The translations under genes were made by a program, and so were the position numbers. The notes under the pieces are model-generated. The model ran no database searches. It was given only the letters and a program-made list of their open reading frames with translations, and had not been told where the DNA came from. From Paeniroseomonas aquatica (GTDB lineage Bacteria > Pseudomonadota > Alphaproteobacteria > Acetobacterales > Acetobacteraceae), in the NCBI RefSeq assembly GCF_030409335.1, contig NZ_JAUFPN010000202.1, positions 1 through 36,123 of the forward strand: a DNA stretch of 36,123 nt, given 5' to 3'. Shown in pieces: positions 6,637 to 14,593 of the stretch. Position 1 is the stretch's first letter. Each line of letters opens with the position of its first letter.

Positions 6637-7422
6637 ATGGTCTCGCGACCCTATCCCCCATCGCTGCAAACGCTGCAGTTCGAGAGCGCCATGGCCAGGA
6701 AACGGGATGCCATCGGAGACTGGCTGGGCAAGCGCTCGGAGGCCTTGGCGTCCTGGCTCACCCAGAGCCAGAGGCAGGGCCAGAACCAGGGCCAGGGCGG
6801 GAGCCTGAGCCGGCAGCGCATGGTCGCGGCCTGCGACATCGCGCCCCATCGCATCTCCGGGAATGATGTCCAGGAATTGGCCAGCCGCGATCCGGACGTG
6901 GCTGCCGCGCCCTACACGACCTCCGGCCAGCAGGCCATGCTGGCCGACACGGTGACCGGGTCGCCCCGGACGCCGCTCTACCGGTCCACCAAGACCTACG
7001 ACCACAGCGAGGGGCTCTCCTGCTGCTTCCGCCAATGGCGGGCCAAGACCTCGCATTGCTCCATGGTCCATGGCTATGCGCTGTCGTTCAAATTCGTCTT
7101 CGCCACGCATGAGCTGGACGAGCGGAACTGGTGCTTCGACTTCGGCGGCCTGAAGCCGGTTCGCGCCTGGCTGCACGAGATGTTCGACCACACGATGCTC
7201 GTGGCCGAGGACGACCCGCATCTCCAGGACATGCGGCAGCTGGAGGCGAAGGGGCTGGTGAGCCTGCGGATCCTGCCCCGCGTCGGCTGCGAGGCGATGG
7301 CCGAGTACGTGTTCCGCCATGTCGCCCGCTTCATCGCCGAACAGACCGCCGACCGGGTCTGGCTCGAGACGGTCGAGGTCTCGGAGCATGGCGGCAACTC
7401 GGCCCTCTATCAGGAAGGCTGA
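6637..7422 (+). CDS. Phage-type 6-carboxytetrahydropterin synthase (QueD/PTPS)-like protein with N-terminal extension
   Basis: The C-terminal ~150 residues form a QueD/PTPS-fold domain: YRSTKTYDHSEGLSCCFRQW, then HCSMVHGYAL, WCFDFGGLKPVRAWL, FDHTMLVAEDDP, VGCEAMAEYVF and the end VSEHGGNSALY. Cys141 and His145 keep the C-x3-H of QueD. The first ligand His (F-x3-H) is Arg, and the HGH motif reads HGY. I recall this FRQW...HGY pattern from cyanophage and other phage homologues. In the wider family the enzyme makes the 7-deazaguanine precursor; activity here is uncertain. The first ~110 residues match nothing I know and include a Gln/Gly-rich linker (QSQRQGQNQGQGG). Starts at TTG 6619, ATG 6637 and ATG 6937 are all possible; 6937 would yield only the conserved domain (161 residues). 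No other queuosine genes are near. Confidence 0.7.
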   Translation: MVSRPYPPSLQTLQFESAMARKRDAIGDWLGKRSEALASWLTQSQRQGQNQGQGGSLSRQRMVAACDIAPHRISGNDVQELASRDPDVAAAPYTTSGQQAMLADTVTGSPRTPLYRSTKTYDHSEGLSCCFRQWRAKTSHCSMVHGYALSFKFVFATHELDERNWCFDFGGLKPVRAWLHEMFDHTMLVAEDDPHLQDMRQLEAKGLVSLRILPRVGCEAMAEYVFRHVARFIAEQTADRVWLETVEVSEHGGNSALYQEG

Positions 7423-7428
7423 CTTCCC

Positions 7429-7448
7429 GCGGGGCGCTCCGGCCCCGC
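7429..7448. terminator. Hairpin between convergent genes
   Basis: GCGGGGC (7429-7435) pairs perfectly with GCCCCGC (7442-7448) across a 6-nt loop. It lies between the QueD-like stop and the stop of the minus-strand secreted-protein gene. No T-run follows, so terminator function is inferred from position. Confidence 0.4.
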
Positions 7449-7470
7449 CTCCGCGATGCGCCGGGCGACC

Positions 7471-7725
7471 CTAGAAGGGATAGGGCGCGATGCCGCGGCG
7501 CCGGTCGTTCTGCCGGTTCCAGCGCTCGAACTGGTCCCGGGTGAGGGCCCGCCGGGCCTCGCCCGGCGCATTGCGGCGGCGCTCCTCGGCTTCCTTCTCG
7601 CGCTGGCGGTCCCACCAGGCATCGAGCGGGGTCCGGCGCACGGGCGGGCCGGGCGGGGCGGGGGCCTGCGCCCGGGCGAGCGCCGGGGCCAGGGTCAGGA
7701 GGGCGAGGAGCCGGCGTCGCTGCAT
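7471..7725 (-). CDS. Small secreted protein, 84 residues (hypothetical)
   Basis: It starts MQRRRLLALLTLAPALARAQ, a typical short Sec signal peptide with cleavage probably after ARA. The mature ~64 residues are highly charged, with DAWWDRQREKEAEERRRN, then LTRDQFERWNRQNDRR, and end GIAPYPF. It looks like a small helical basic/acidic periplasmic protein. No domain is recognised. It ends in TAG at 7471-7473, converging on the QueD-like gene. GGGG directly before the ATG is a poorly spaced ribosome-binding site. Confidence 0.6.
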   Translation of the reverse strand: MQRRRLLALLTLAPALARAQAPAPPGPPVRRTPLDAWWDRQREKEAEERRRNAPGEARRALTRDQFERWNRQNDRRRGIAPYPF

Positions 7726-7756
7726 CCCCGGGATATCGGGATGCCAGGCGCCGGCA

Positions 7757-7800
7757 CCAGGGCGCCGGCGGTTCAGTCGAGGGTGATGCCGGCGCCCTGG
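7757..7800. repeat. 13-bp perfect inverted repeat
   Basis: CCAGGGCGCCGGC (7757-7769) and GCCGGCGCCCTGG (7788-7800) are perfect inverted copies separated by 18 nt. On the minus strand it spans the end and stop of the possible lipoprotein ORF (7773-7952) and precedes the secreted-protein gene, so it could act as a terminator or processing hairpin between the two. No T-run. Confidence 0.5.
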
Positions 7801-7952
7801 CGCCGAGCCGGAGGACCGGTGATTCCACCCTGGGGATGGCGTGGAACGCGGCAGGCCGGAAGGCCGGGGGTCACCACCACGGTGCCTGGACAGGCCCGGG
7901 GGGCTGGGCCTACAGCCCCGCCAGCGCAACCAGCGGCGGCGGACAGCAACAT
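7773..7952 (-). CDS. Possible 59-residue lipoprotein (low confidence)
   Basis: A minus-strand ORF beginning MLLSAAAGCAGGAVGPAP, with a lipobox-like L-S-A-A-A-G-C, followed by CPGTVVVTPGLPACR, GGITGPPARRQGAGITLD and TGA. Two further cysteines could form a disulfide. It starts head-to-head with the M20 hydrolase gene: its ATG complement occupies 7950-7952, overlapping that gene's ATG at 7951. This is unusual and leaves no room for a normal ribosome-binding site; an in-frame GTG just upstream is also possible. Third-position GC is lower than in neighbouring genes. It may be a real small envelope protein or a chance ORF. Confidence 0.35.
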   Translation of the reverse strand: MLLSAAAGCAGGAVGPAPRACPGTVVVTPGLPACRVPRHPQGGITGPPARRQGAGITLD

Positions 7953-9195
7953 GAGCGGCACCAACCACCGGATCGACGGCAAGCGGCTGTGGGACAGCCT
8001 GATGGCCATGGCCGAGATCGGCGCCACGCCGAAGGGCGGGGTGAAGCGGCTGACCCTGACCGAGGTGGACCAGCGCGGCCGCCAGCGCTTCGCCGCCTGG
8101 TGCGAGGCGCTGGGCCTGACCATGCGCGTCGATGCCATCGGCAATATGTTCGCCCGGCGCGAGGGGCGGGACCCGACCCGCCTGCCGGTGCTGCTGGGCA
8201 GCCACCTCGACAGCCAGCCCTCGGGCGGGAAGTTCGACGGGGCGCTGGGCGTCATCGCCGGGCTCGAGGTGATGCGCAGCCTCAACGACCTCGGGATCAC
8301 CACCGAGGCGCCGATCGAGCTGGTGAACTGGACCGACGAGGAGGGCAGCCGCTTCGGCCATTCGCTGATGGGCAGCGGCGCCTGGGCCGGGATCTACCCG
8401 CTGGACAAGGTCTATGGGCTGCGCGACGTGGACGGGGTGACGGTCGAGGACGCGCTGAACGCCATCGGCTACAAGGGCGAGGCGCCGGCGGCCCCGTTCC
8501 CGGCCGATGCCTATTTCGAGCTGCACATCGAGCAGGGCCCGATCCTGGAGCGCGAGGCCAGGCAGATCGGCATCGTCACCGGCGCCCAGGCGCAGGTCTG
8601 GTACGACGCGGTGGTGACCGGCCAGGACGCCCATGCCGGCACCACCCCGCCCTCGGCGCGGCGCGATGCGCTGGTCTGCGCGGCGCGGATCATCGACCTG
8701 GTGGACCGGATGATGCGGGCCCGCGGCGAGGACGGCCGCGGCACGGTCGGCCAGCTCCACGTGCTGCCGAACAGCCGCAACGTGGTGCCCGGCGAGGTGC
8801 GCTTCAGCGTCGAGTTCCGCCACCCCGACACCGCCGAGATCGATCGGCTGGCGGCGCAATTCCCGCGCGAGGCCGGCTTCATCGCCCGCGACTGCGGCAC
8901 GCCCCTGCAGCTGACCGAGCTGTTCCGCCTGCCCGCCCAGCCCTTCGATCCCGGCTGCGTCGACCTCGTGCGGCAGGCGGCGGCGCGGCTCGGCCTGCCG
9001 GCGCGGGAGATCGTCTCGGGCGCCGGCCACGACGCGGTCTATGTGGCGCGCAGCGTGCCGACGGCGATGATCTTCACCCCCTGCAAGGACGGGCTGAGCC
9101 ACAACGAGGCCGAGAGCATCGAGCCGGGCGAGGCGGAGGCCGGCTGCCAGGTGCTGTTCGAGGCGGTGCTGGCGCGGGCGAACCGGGCGCTCTGA
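7951..9195 (+). CDS. M20-family amidohydrolase (N-carbamoyl-L-amino-acid hydrolase / allantoate amidohydrolase type)
   Basis: A 414-residue Zn/Mn-dependent hydrolase of the hydantoinase/carbamoylase family, full length from ATG 7951. The open frame continues far upstream, but that part has no family similarity. Visible motifs: GSHLDSQPSGGKFDGALG with metal ligands His85 and Asp96, NWTDEEGSRFGHSLMGSG with Glu130/131, HIEQGPILE, the dimerisation-domain stretch GQDAHAGTTPPSARRDAL, and SGAGHDAVYVAR near the C-terminus. Enzymes of this group hydrolyse N-carbamoyl amino acids, allantoate or ureidoglycolate, releasing CO2 and ammonia; sequence reading alone does not separate these. No hydantoinase or purine-degradation genes are adjacent. 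It is cytosolic, with no signal peptide. It converges on the VIT gene with 7 nt between stops. Confidence 0.88.
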   Translation: MSGTNHRIDGKRLWDSLMAMAEIGATPKGGVKRLTLTEVDQRGRQRFAAWCEALGLTMRVDAIGNMFARREGRDPTRLPVLLGSHLDSQPSGGKFDGALGVIAGLEVMRSLNDLGITTEAPIELVNWTDEEGSRFGHSLMGSGAWAGIYPLDKVYGLRDVDGVTVEDALNAIGYKGEAPAAPFPADAYFELHIEQGPILEREARQIGIVTGAQAQVWYDAVVTGQDAHAGTTPPSARRDALVCAARIIDLVDRMMRARGEDGRGTVGQLHVLPNSRNVVPGEVRFSVEFRHPDTAEIDRLAAQFPREAGFIARDCGTPLQLTELFRLPAQPFDPGCVDLVRQAAARLGLPAREIVSGAGHDAVYVARSVPTAMIFTPCKDGLSHNEAESIEPGEAEAGCQVLFEAVLARANRAL

Positions 9196-9202
9196 GGCCG
9201 GC

Positions 9203-9958
9203 TCAGCCGCCCACCAGCTTCGCCACCACATAGGCGACGGCGGCCGCCAGCCCGCCGATCGCCAGCGTCTGGCCCGCGCCGCGGAGCGCCGGCAGCCCGG
9301 TCGCCCGCGCCTTCAGCCAGCCGAAGCCGAACAGCGCCAGCCCGGTCAGCGTCGCCGAGACCACCAGCGCCGGGCCGGTCTCGGCCATCAGGATGTAGGG
9401 CGTGAGCGGGATCATCCCGCCCACCGCATAGGCGCCGCCGATGGTCGCCGCCGATTTCGCCGCCCGGTCCGGGGCCGGCTCGGTCAGCTCCAGCTCGAAT
9501 CGCATCATGAAGTCGACCCAGCGGCGGCGGTCGGCGGCGATGGCCTCGGTCGCCCGCGAGAGCGTTTCGCCGCGCAGCCCGTAGCGGTGGAGGATGGCCG
9601 AGACCTCCCACTTCTCCCGGTCGGGGTAGTCCTGGGTCTCCTGGTCCTCCCGCGCCCGCTCGGCCACGTAGTGCTGCGCATCGGTGCGCGCCGCGAGATA
9701 GCCGCCGAGCCCCATGGCGACGCAGCCGGCGCTGATCTCGGCCAGGCCGGCGGTGACGATCAGCGGATTGGCGGCCACCGCGCCGGACAGGCCGGCGGCC
9801 AGGGCGAAGGGGACGGTGAGGCCATCGGCCATGCCGATGACGAGATCGCGGATGGTCTCGGAGGCGGTGAAATGCTGCTCGCCCTCGGGCGGGCCGGGCG
9901 GCTGCGGCGGCAGGCCTTCACGGTAGGGGGAGGGTGTCGGCGCCGCGGAAGTGTCCAT
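9203..9958 (-). CDS. VIT1/CCC1-family divalent metal (Fe/Mn) transporter
   Basis: A 251-residue integral membrane protein. A ~25-residue Pro-rich tail precedes HFTASETIRDLVIGMADGLT and VPFALAAGLSGA, the characteristic first-helix motif of the family. GLAEISAGCVAMGLGGYLAA follows, then the charged cytoplasmic metal-binding loop with EREDQET- and REKWEV-like acidic/aromatic residues and DRRRWVDFMMRFELEL. The C-terminal helices include GGAYAVGGMIPLTPYI. Five transmembrane segments are expected. Members export or sequester Fe2+/Mn2+, driven by H+. The ATG at 9958 is divergent from transketolase with a 112-nt spacer. No iron-regulatory box is recognisable by eye. Confidence 0.88.
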   Translation of the reverse strand: MDTSAAPTPSPYREGLPPQPPGPPEGEQHFTASETIRDLVIGMADGLTVPFALAAGLSGAVAANPLIVTAGLAEISAGCVAMGLGGYLAARTDAQHYVAERAREDQETQDYPDREKWEVSAILHRYGLRGETLSRATEAIAADRRRWVDFMMRFELELTEPAPDRAAKSAATIGGAYAVGGMIPLTPYILMAETGPALVVSATLTGLALFGFGWLKARATGLPALRGAGQTLAIGGLAAAVAYVVAKLVGG

Positions 9959-10070
9959 GACCGGAAGTTAGCCCCTCGGCCGGGGCGCGGCCAGCGGACT
10001 CCGGGGCGGCGCGGCGGCCTCGGGTTGCCCCCCGCGGCCCTGCGCCGTATAGGGCGCGGCAGTCCAGAGG

Positions 10071-12128
10071 ATGACCGTTTTGGCCAGCGTCGAGCCCGAT
10101 ACCCAGCCGCCATCGAAGCCCAATCCGGCCTGGGCCGCCCAGGCGGCGGTGCTGGCGCGGCCGGCGACCGAGGAACGGCGCATGGCGGATGCCATCCGCG
10201 CGCTGGCGATCGACGCGGTGGAGCAGGCGAAGTCCGGCCATCCCGGCATGCCCATGGGCATGGCCGACGTGGCGACGGCGCTCTTCACCAAATTCCTGAA
10301 ATTCGATGCCGCCGACCCGCGCTGGCCCGACCGCGACCGCTTCGTGCTCTCGGCCGGGCACGGCTCGATGCTGCTCTACGCGCTGCTGAACCTGACCGGC
10401 CATGCCGGCATGGGGATCGAGGAGATCCGCCGCTTCCGCCAGCTGCATTCGCCGGCCGCCGGGCACCCCGAGTTCGGCGAGCATCCGGGGATCGAGACCA
10501 CCACGGGCCCGCTGGGCCAGGGCCTGGCCAATGCGGTCGGCATGGCGCTGGCCGAACGCATGCTGGCGGCGCGCTTCGGCAAGTCCCTGGTCGACCACCG
10601 CACCTGGGTGATCGCCGGCGACGGCTGCCTGCAGGAGGGCATCAGCCACGAGGCGGCCTCCCTCGCCGGCCACCTGCAGCTCGACAAGCTGACGGTGCTC
10701 TACGACGACAACCAGATCACCATCGACGGCGACACCAGCCTGTCCTTCACCGACGACACGCTGAAGCGCTTCGCGGCCTACGGCTGGGCGGTGCGGCGGG
10801 TGGACGGGCACGACGCCGAGGCCGTCGCCTCGGCGCTGGCCTGGGCGACGCGGGTGAACAAGCCGGTGCTGCTCGCCTGCCGCACCATCATCGGCTTCTC
10901 CGCCCCGACCAAGGCCGGCACCGCCGGCAGCCACGGCAGCCCGCTGGGCGCCGCCGAGGCGGCGGCGGCGAAATCCGCCATGGGCTGGAACCACCCGGCC
11001 TTCGAGGTCCCCGAGGGGCTGCGCGAGCGCTGGGAGGCCGCCGGCAAGCGCGGCGGCGGCACTCGCCGGGCCTGGCTGAAGCGCCTGGCGAAGCACCCGA
11101 TGCAGGCCGAGTTCGAGCGCGCCCTCGCCGGCCGCCTGCCGGAAGCCTGGCACGAGCCGCTGGCGGCGCTGCGGGCCAAGACGGCGGCCGACATGCCGAA
11201 GATCGCCAGCCGCATCGCCAGCCAGCGGGCGCTGGAGGCCCTGGTCCCGGCGGTGCCGGAGATGGTGGGCGGCTCGGCCGACCTCACGGGGTCCAACAAC
11301 ACCAACGTGAAGGGCATCCCGGCCGTCACCGCGGGGAATTTCGCCGGCCGCTACATCCATTGGGGCGTGCGGGAGCACGGCATGGCCGCGGCCATGAACG
11401 GCATGGCGCTGCATGGCGGCATCATCCCCTATTCCGGCACCTTCCTGGTCTTCGCCGACTACATGCGCCCGGCGATCCGCCTCGCGGCGTTGATGCGCCA
11501 GCGGGTGATCCACGTGCTGACCCATGACAGCATCGGCCTCGGCGAGGACGGCCCGACCCACCAGCCGGTCGAGACCCTCGCCGGGCTCCGCTGCATCCCC
11601 AACCTGGCGGTCTTCCGCCCGGGCGATGCGATGGAGACGGCGGAATGCTGGGAACTCGCGGTGAAGCGGGCCGATGGGCCGAGCGTGCTGGCGCTGTCGC
11701 GGCAGAATCTGACCCCGTTCCGGACCGACAGCGGCGAGAACCGCTGCGCCCGCGGCGGTTACGTCGTGGAGGAGGCCTCCGGCGAACGGCGCGCAACCTT
11801 GATCGCCACTGGCTCGGAAGTGCCCTTGGCGCTGGTTGCCCGGGCGGCGCTGGAGGCCGATGGTATCCCGACGGCCGTGGTATCGCTGCCGAGTTGGGAA
11901 CTATTCGCCGCGCAGGACGCCTCCTATCGGGAGCAGGTGCTGGGCGATGCGCTCCGCGTCGGGATCGAGGCGGCGGTCGGCTTCGGCTGGGAACGCTGGT
12001 TGGGTCCGGAGGGGATCTTCATCGGGATGGGCGGCTTCGGCGCCTCCGCCCCGGCGGAGGATCTGTTCCGCCACTTCGGCATCACCGCGGATGCCGTGGT
12101 GGCGGCGGTGAAGAAGCGCCTCGGTTAG
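10071..12128 (+). CDS. tkt: Transketolase
   Basis: A thiamine-diphosphate enzyme of 685 residues from ATG 10071. It transfers two-carbon units between ketoses and aldoses in the pentose-phosphate pathway. Motifs: [46 protein letters not shown], the ThDP motif [20 protein letters not shown] continuing to [10 protein letters not shown], and in the pyrimidine domain [32 protein letters not shown] and [17 protein letters not shown]. Start: ATG 10071 has AGAGG directly abutting it. ATG 10182, with GAGG 8 nt upstream, would give a 648-residue protein and keep the whole catalytic domain; either is possible. It is followed 25 nt later by gap and then pgk, a common cluster linking pentose-phosphate and glycolytic/gluconeogenic triose steps. 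No RuBisCO or fba gene is in the window. Confidence 0.93.
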   Translation: MTVLASVEPDTQPPSKPNPAWAAQAAVLARPATEERRMADAIRALAIDAVEQAKSGHPGMPMGMADVATALFTKFLKFDAADPRWPDRDRFVLSAGHGSMLLYALLNLTGHAGMGIEEIRRFRQLHSPAAGHPEFGEHPGIETTTGPLGQGLANAVGMALAERMLAARFGKSLVDHRTWVIAGDGCLQEGISHEAASLAGHLQLDKLTVLYDDNQITIDGDTSLSFTDDTLKRFAAYGWAVRRVDGHDAEAVASALAWATRVNKPVLLACRTIIGFSAPTKAGTAGSHGSPLGAAEAAAAKSAMGWNHPAFEVPEGLRERWEAAGKRGGGTRRAWLKRLAKHPMQAEFERALAGRLPEAWHEPLAALRAKTAADMPKIASRIASQRALEALVPAVPEMVGGSADLTGSNNTNVKGIPAVTAGNFAGRYIHWGVREHGMAAAMNGMALHGGIIPYSGTFLVFADYMRPAIRLAALMRQRVIHVLTHDSIGLGEDGPTHQPVETLAGLRCIPNLAVFRPGDAMETAECWELAVKRADGPSVLALSRQNLTPFRTDSGENRCARGGYVVEEASGERRATLIATGSEVPLALVARAALEADGIPTAVVSLPSWELFAAQDASYREQVLGDALRVGIEAAVGFGWERWLGPEGIFIGMGGFGASAPAEDLFRHFGITADAVVAAVKKRLG

Positions 12129-12153
12129 GTTTGAGCAGAAAAGGAAGACGACA

Positions 12154-13170
12154 ATGGCCGTAAAGGTCGCCATCAACGGGTTCGGGCGTATCGGGCGCCT
12201 GGTGCTGCGCGCGATGATCGAAAGCAACCGCACCGATGTGGAATGCATCGCGATCAACGACCTCGGCAGCGTCGAGGCGAATGCGCATATGTTCCGCTAC
12301 GACAGCGTCCACGGCCGCTTCCCCGGCGAGGTCGCCGTCGACGGCAACAAGCTGATCATCAGCGCCAATGGCCGGACCTATGCGCCGATCACGGTCAGCG
12401 CCGAGCGCGACCCGACCAAGGTGCCCTTCCAGGGCGTGGACGTGGCGCTCGAGTGCACCGGCATCTTCACCAGCAAGGAGAAGGCCTCGGCGCTGCTCCA
12501 GGCCGGCGCCCGCAAGGTGCTGATCTCGGCCCCCGGCGACAATGCCGATGCGACCATCGTCTACGGCGTCAACCACCAGACGCTGACCAAGGACATGACG
12601 GTCGTCTCGAACGCCTCCTGCACCACAAACTGCCTGGCCCCGGTGGCCAAGGTGCTGCACGACAACTTCGGCATCCTGCGCGGCTACATGGTCACCATCC
12701 ACGCCTACACCGGTGACCAGAACACCGTCGACACGCTGCACAAGGACCTGCACCGCGCCCGCGCCGCGGCGGTCTCCGCCATCCCGACCAGCACCGGCGC
12801 GGCCAAGGCCGTGGGCCTCGTCCTCCCGGAGCTCAAGGGCAAGCTGGACGGCACCGCCATCCGCATCCCGACCCCGAACGTCTCGCTGGTCTCCCTCGAC
12901 GTCAACCTGAAGAAGGAAGGCGTCACCAAGGAGGACATCAACGCGGCGATGAAGGCGGCAAGCGAGGGCGCGCTGAAGGGCATCCTCGCCTACAACACCG
13001 CCCCGCTGGTGAGCATCGACTTCAACCACAACCCGGCGAGCAGCACCTTCGACGCGACGCAGACCGCCGTGGTCGATGGCGCCATGGCGCGGGTGATGAG
13101 CTGGTACGACAACGAGTGGGGCTTCTCCAACCGGATGAGCGACACCGCGGCGCTGTTCGGCTCGCTGTAG
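12154..13170 (+). CDS. gap: Glyceraldehyde-3-phosphate dehydrogenase, type I
   Basis: A 338-residue class I GAPDH. It interconverts glyceraldehyde-3-phosphate and 1,3-bisphosphoglycerate with NAD(P)+. The N-terminus [18 protein letters not shown] is the Rossmann dinucleotide motif. Asp36 in AINDL favours NAD+ over NADP+. [15 protein letters not shown] carries catalytic Cys156, and TIHAYTGDQ carries the partner His near residue 183. The C-terminus [15 protein letters not shown] is standard. AAAAGGAAG before the ATG is a good ribosome-binding site. It is probably cotranscribed with tkt, and a terminator hairpin follows at 13182-13205. Confidence 0.95.
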   Translation: MAVKVAINGFGRIGRLVLRAMIESNRTDVECIAINDLGSVEANAHMFRYDSVHGRFPGEVAVDGNKLIISANGRTYAPITVSAERDPTKVPFQGVDVALECTGIFTSKEKASALLQAGARKVLISAPGDNADATIVYGVNHQTLTKDMTVVSNASCTTNCLAPVAKVLHDNFGILRGYMVTIHAYTGDQNTVDTLHKDLHRARAAAVSAIPTSTGAAKAVGLVLPELKGKLDGTAIRIPTPNVSLVSLDVNLKKEGVTKEDINAAMKAASEGALKGILAYNTAPLVSIDFNHNPASSTFDATQTAVVDGAMARVMSWYDNEWGFSNRMSDTAALFGSL

Positions 13171-13181
13171 GAAAGAGAAGG

Positions 13182-13222
13182 CCGGGGAGAAGGTATTCTC
13201 CCCGGACCCCTCATCTATTTTT
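13182..13222 (+). terminator. Rho-independent terminator-like hairpin after gap
   Basis: CCGGGGAGAA (13182-13191) pairs perfectly with TTCTCCCCGG (13196-13205) over a GGTA tetraloop. A T-rich stretch ending in TTTTT (13218-13222) follows after about 12 nt. The T-run is further from the stem than usual, so termination may be partial. Confidence 0.65.
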
Positions 13223-13247
13223 GCTCGTTAAACTAACAGAAAACGAA

Positions 13248-13298
13248 GGGGGCTCGGGGGAAGTGCCTTCCCCCGCCTTGCTTCCTTCCGGAGCCCCC
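13248..13298 (+). promoter_or_regulatory. Nested hairpins in the pgk leader covering the ribosome-binding site
   Basis: Outer stem GGGGGCTC (13248-13255) with GAGCCCCC (13291-13298). Inner stem GGGGGAAG (13256-13263) with CTTCCCCC (13267-13274), 3-nt loop. The only Shine-Dalgarno candidate for pgk, GGAG at 13290-13293, shares three bases with the outer right arm. The two stems stack directly, leaving a 16-nt pyrimidine-rich single strand (13275-13290). The structure could lower pgk translation or tie it to RNA processing; function is inferred. Confidence 0.5.
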
Positions 13299-13300
13299 GC

Positions 13301-14497
13301 ATGCCCCGCTTCCGCACGCTCGACGACCTCTCCCCCCAGGGCAAGCGCATCCTGCTGCGCGCCGACCTGAACCTGCCGGTGAAGGACGGGGTCATCACCG
13401 ACCGGACGCGGATCGACCGGCTGGCGCCCACCATCAAGGAGCTGGCCGACAAGGGCGGGCGGGTCATCGTCTGCTCCCACTTCGACCGACCGAAGGGCAA
13501 GCGCGTGCCCGAGATGTCGCTGCAGCCGATGGTCGCGGCGCTGTCGGCGGCGCTCGACCGTCCGGTCGCCTTCGTCGACGACTGCGTCGGCCCGGCGGCC
13601 GAGGCGGCGGCGGCGGCGCTCAAGGACGGCGAGGTGCTGCTGCTGGAGAATACCCGCTACCACGCCGGCGAGGAGAAGAACGACCCGGCGCTCTCGGCCG
13701 GTCTGGCCCGTCTTGCTGACGTCTACGTGAACGATGCCTTCTCCGCCGCCCACCGTGCCCATGCCAGCACCGAGGGCGTGGCCCGGCTGCTGCCCGCCTA
13801 TGCCGGCCGGCTGATGCAGGCCGAGCTCGAGGCGCTGGACGCGGCGCTGGGCACTCCGGCGCGGCCGCTGATGGCGATCGTCGGCGGCGCCAAGGTCAGC
13901 ACCAAGCTCGACCTGCTCGGCAACCTGACCCGGAAGGTGGACGTGCTGGTCATCGGCGGGGCCATGGCCAATACCTTCCTCGCGGCGCAGGGTCATGCCA
14001 TGGGCAAGTCGCTGCAGGAAGCCGGCATGTACGACACCGCGCGGGAGATCCTGGCCGGGGCCGCGGCGGCCAATTGCGAGATCATCCTGCCGACCGACCT
14101 GGTGGTCGCCTCCGCCTTCGCCGCGCATGTGCCGACGAAGGAAGTGGGCGTCGATGCGGTGCCGGCCGACATGATGGCGCTCGACGTCGGGCCGGATACG
14201 GTGGCCATGATCGAGAGCCGGCTGCGGCAGGCGAGCACCCTGGTCTGGAACGGCCCGCTCGGCGCCTTCGAGACCCCGCCCTTCGATGCGGCGACCGTCG
14301 CCATCGCGCAATCCGTGGCGGGGCTGACCCAGTCGGCCGGGCTGAAGTCGATCGGCGGCGGCGGCGATACCGTCTCGGCGCTGAAGCATGCCGGCGTCGC
14401 CGACCGCATGACCTATATCTCGGCCGCCGGCGGCGCCTTCCTCGAATGGCTGGAAGGCAAGACCTTGCCGGGGGTCGCGGCGCTCGAGACCGCCTGA
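13301..14497 (+). CDS. pgk: Phosphoglycerate kinase
   Basis: A 398-residue monomeric kinase that interconverts 1,3-bisphosphoglycerate + ADP and 3-phosphoglycerate + ATP. The N-terminal domain shows [20 protein letters not shown] and the 3PG-binding [16 protein letters not shown]. The central part has [16 protein letters not shown] and [15 protein letters not shown]. The C-terminal nucleotide domain has [32 protein letters not shown] and the Gly-rich [16 protein letters not shown]. Start ATG 13301 has GGAG 7 nt upstream, partly locked in a predicted hairpin. It follows gap by 130 nt containing a terminator-like hairpin, so its expression may be partly uncoupled from tkt-gap. An imperfect 8-bp inverted repeat (14517-14524 with 14533-14540) follows the gene. 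Confidence 0.95.
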   Translation: MPRFRTLDDLSPQGKRILLRADLNLPVKDGVITDRTRIDRLAPTIKELADKGGRVIVCSHFDRPKGKRVPEMSLQPMVAALSAALDRPVAFVDDCVGPAAEAAAAALKDGEVLLLENTRYHAGEEKNDPALSAGLARLADVYVNDAFSAAHRAHASTEGVARLLPAYAGRLMQAELEALDAALGTPARPLMAIVGGAKVSTKLDLLGNLTRKVDVLVIGGAMANTFLAAQGHAMGKSLQEAGMYDTAREILAGAAAANCEIILPTDLVVASAFAAHVPTKEVGVDAVPADMMALDVGPDTVAMIESRLRQASTLVWNGPLGAFETPPFDAATVAIAQSVAGLTQSAGLKSIGGGGDTVSALKHAGVADRMTYISAAGGAFLEWLEGKTLPGVAALETA

Positions 14498-14593
14498 CCC
14501 CGCAATGATCGCTTAACCTGACGGGCCGGCATCCGTTAGGCTGTCCCTCATGCAGGCCTTCCGCCAGAGGCGGCCGCATGGGAGGAACACATA

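Noticed and set aside
7456-7950. Upstream extension of the M20 hydrolase reading frame
   Set aside because: The frame is open, but the sequence is low-complexity with no family similarity and runs antisense to the small secreted-protein gene; the domain starts right after ATG 7951.
9587-11527. Plus-strand 646-codon frame across the VIT and transketolase genes
   Set aside because: It runs out of frame through transketolase and antisense through VIT; low-complexity R/G/A composition, no motifs.
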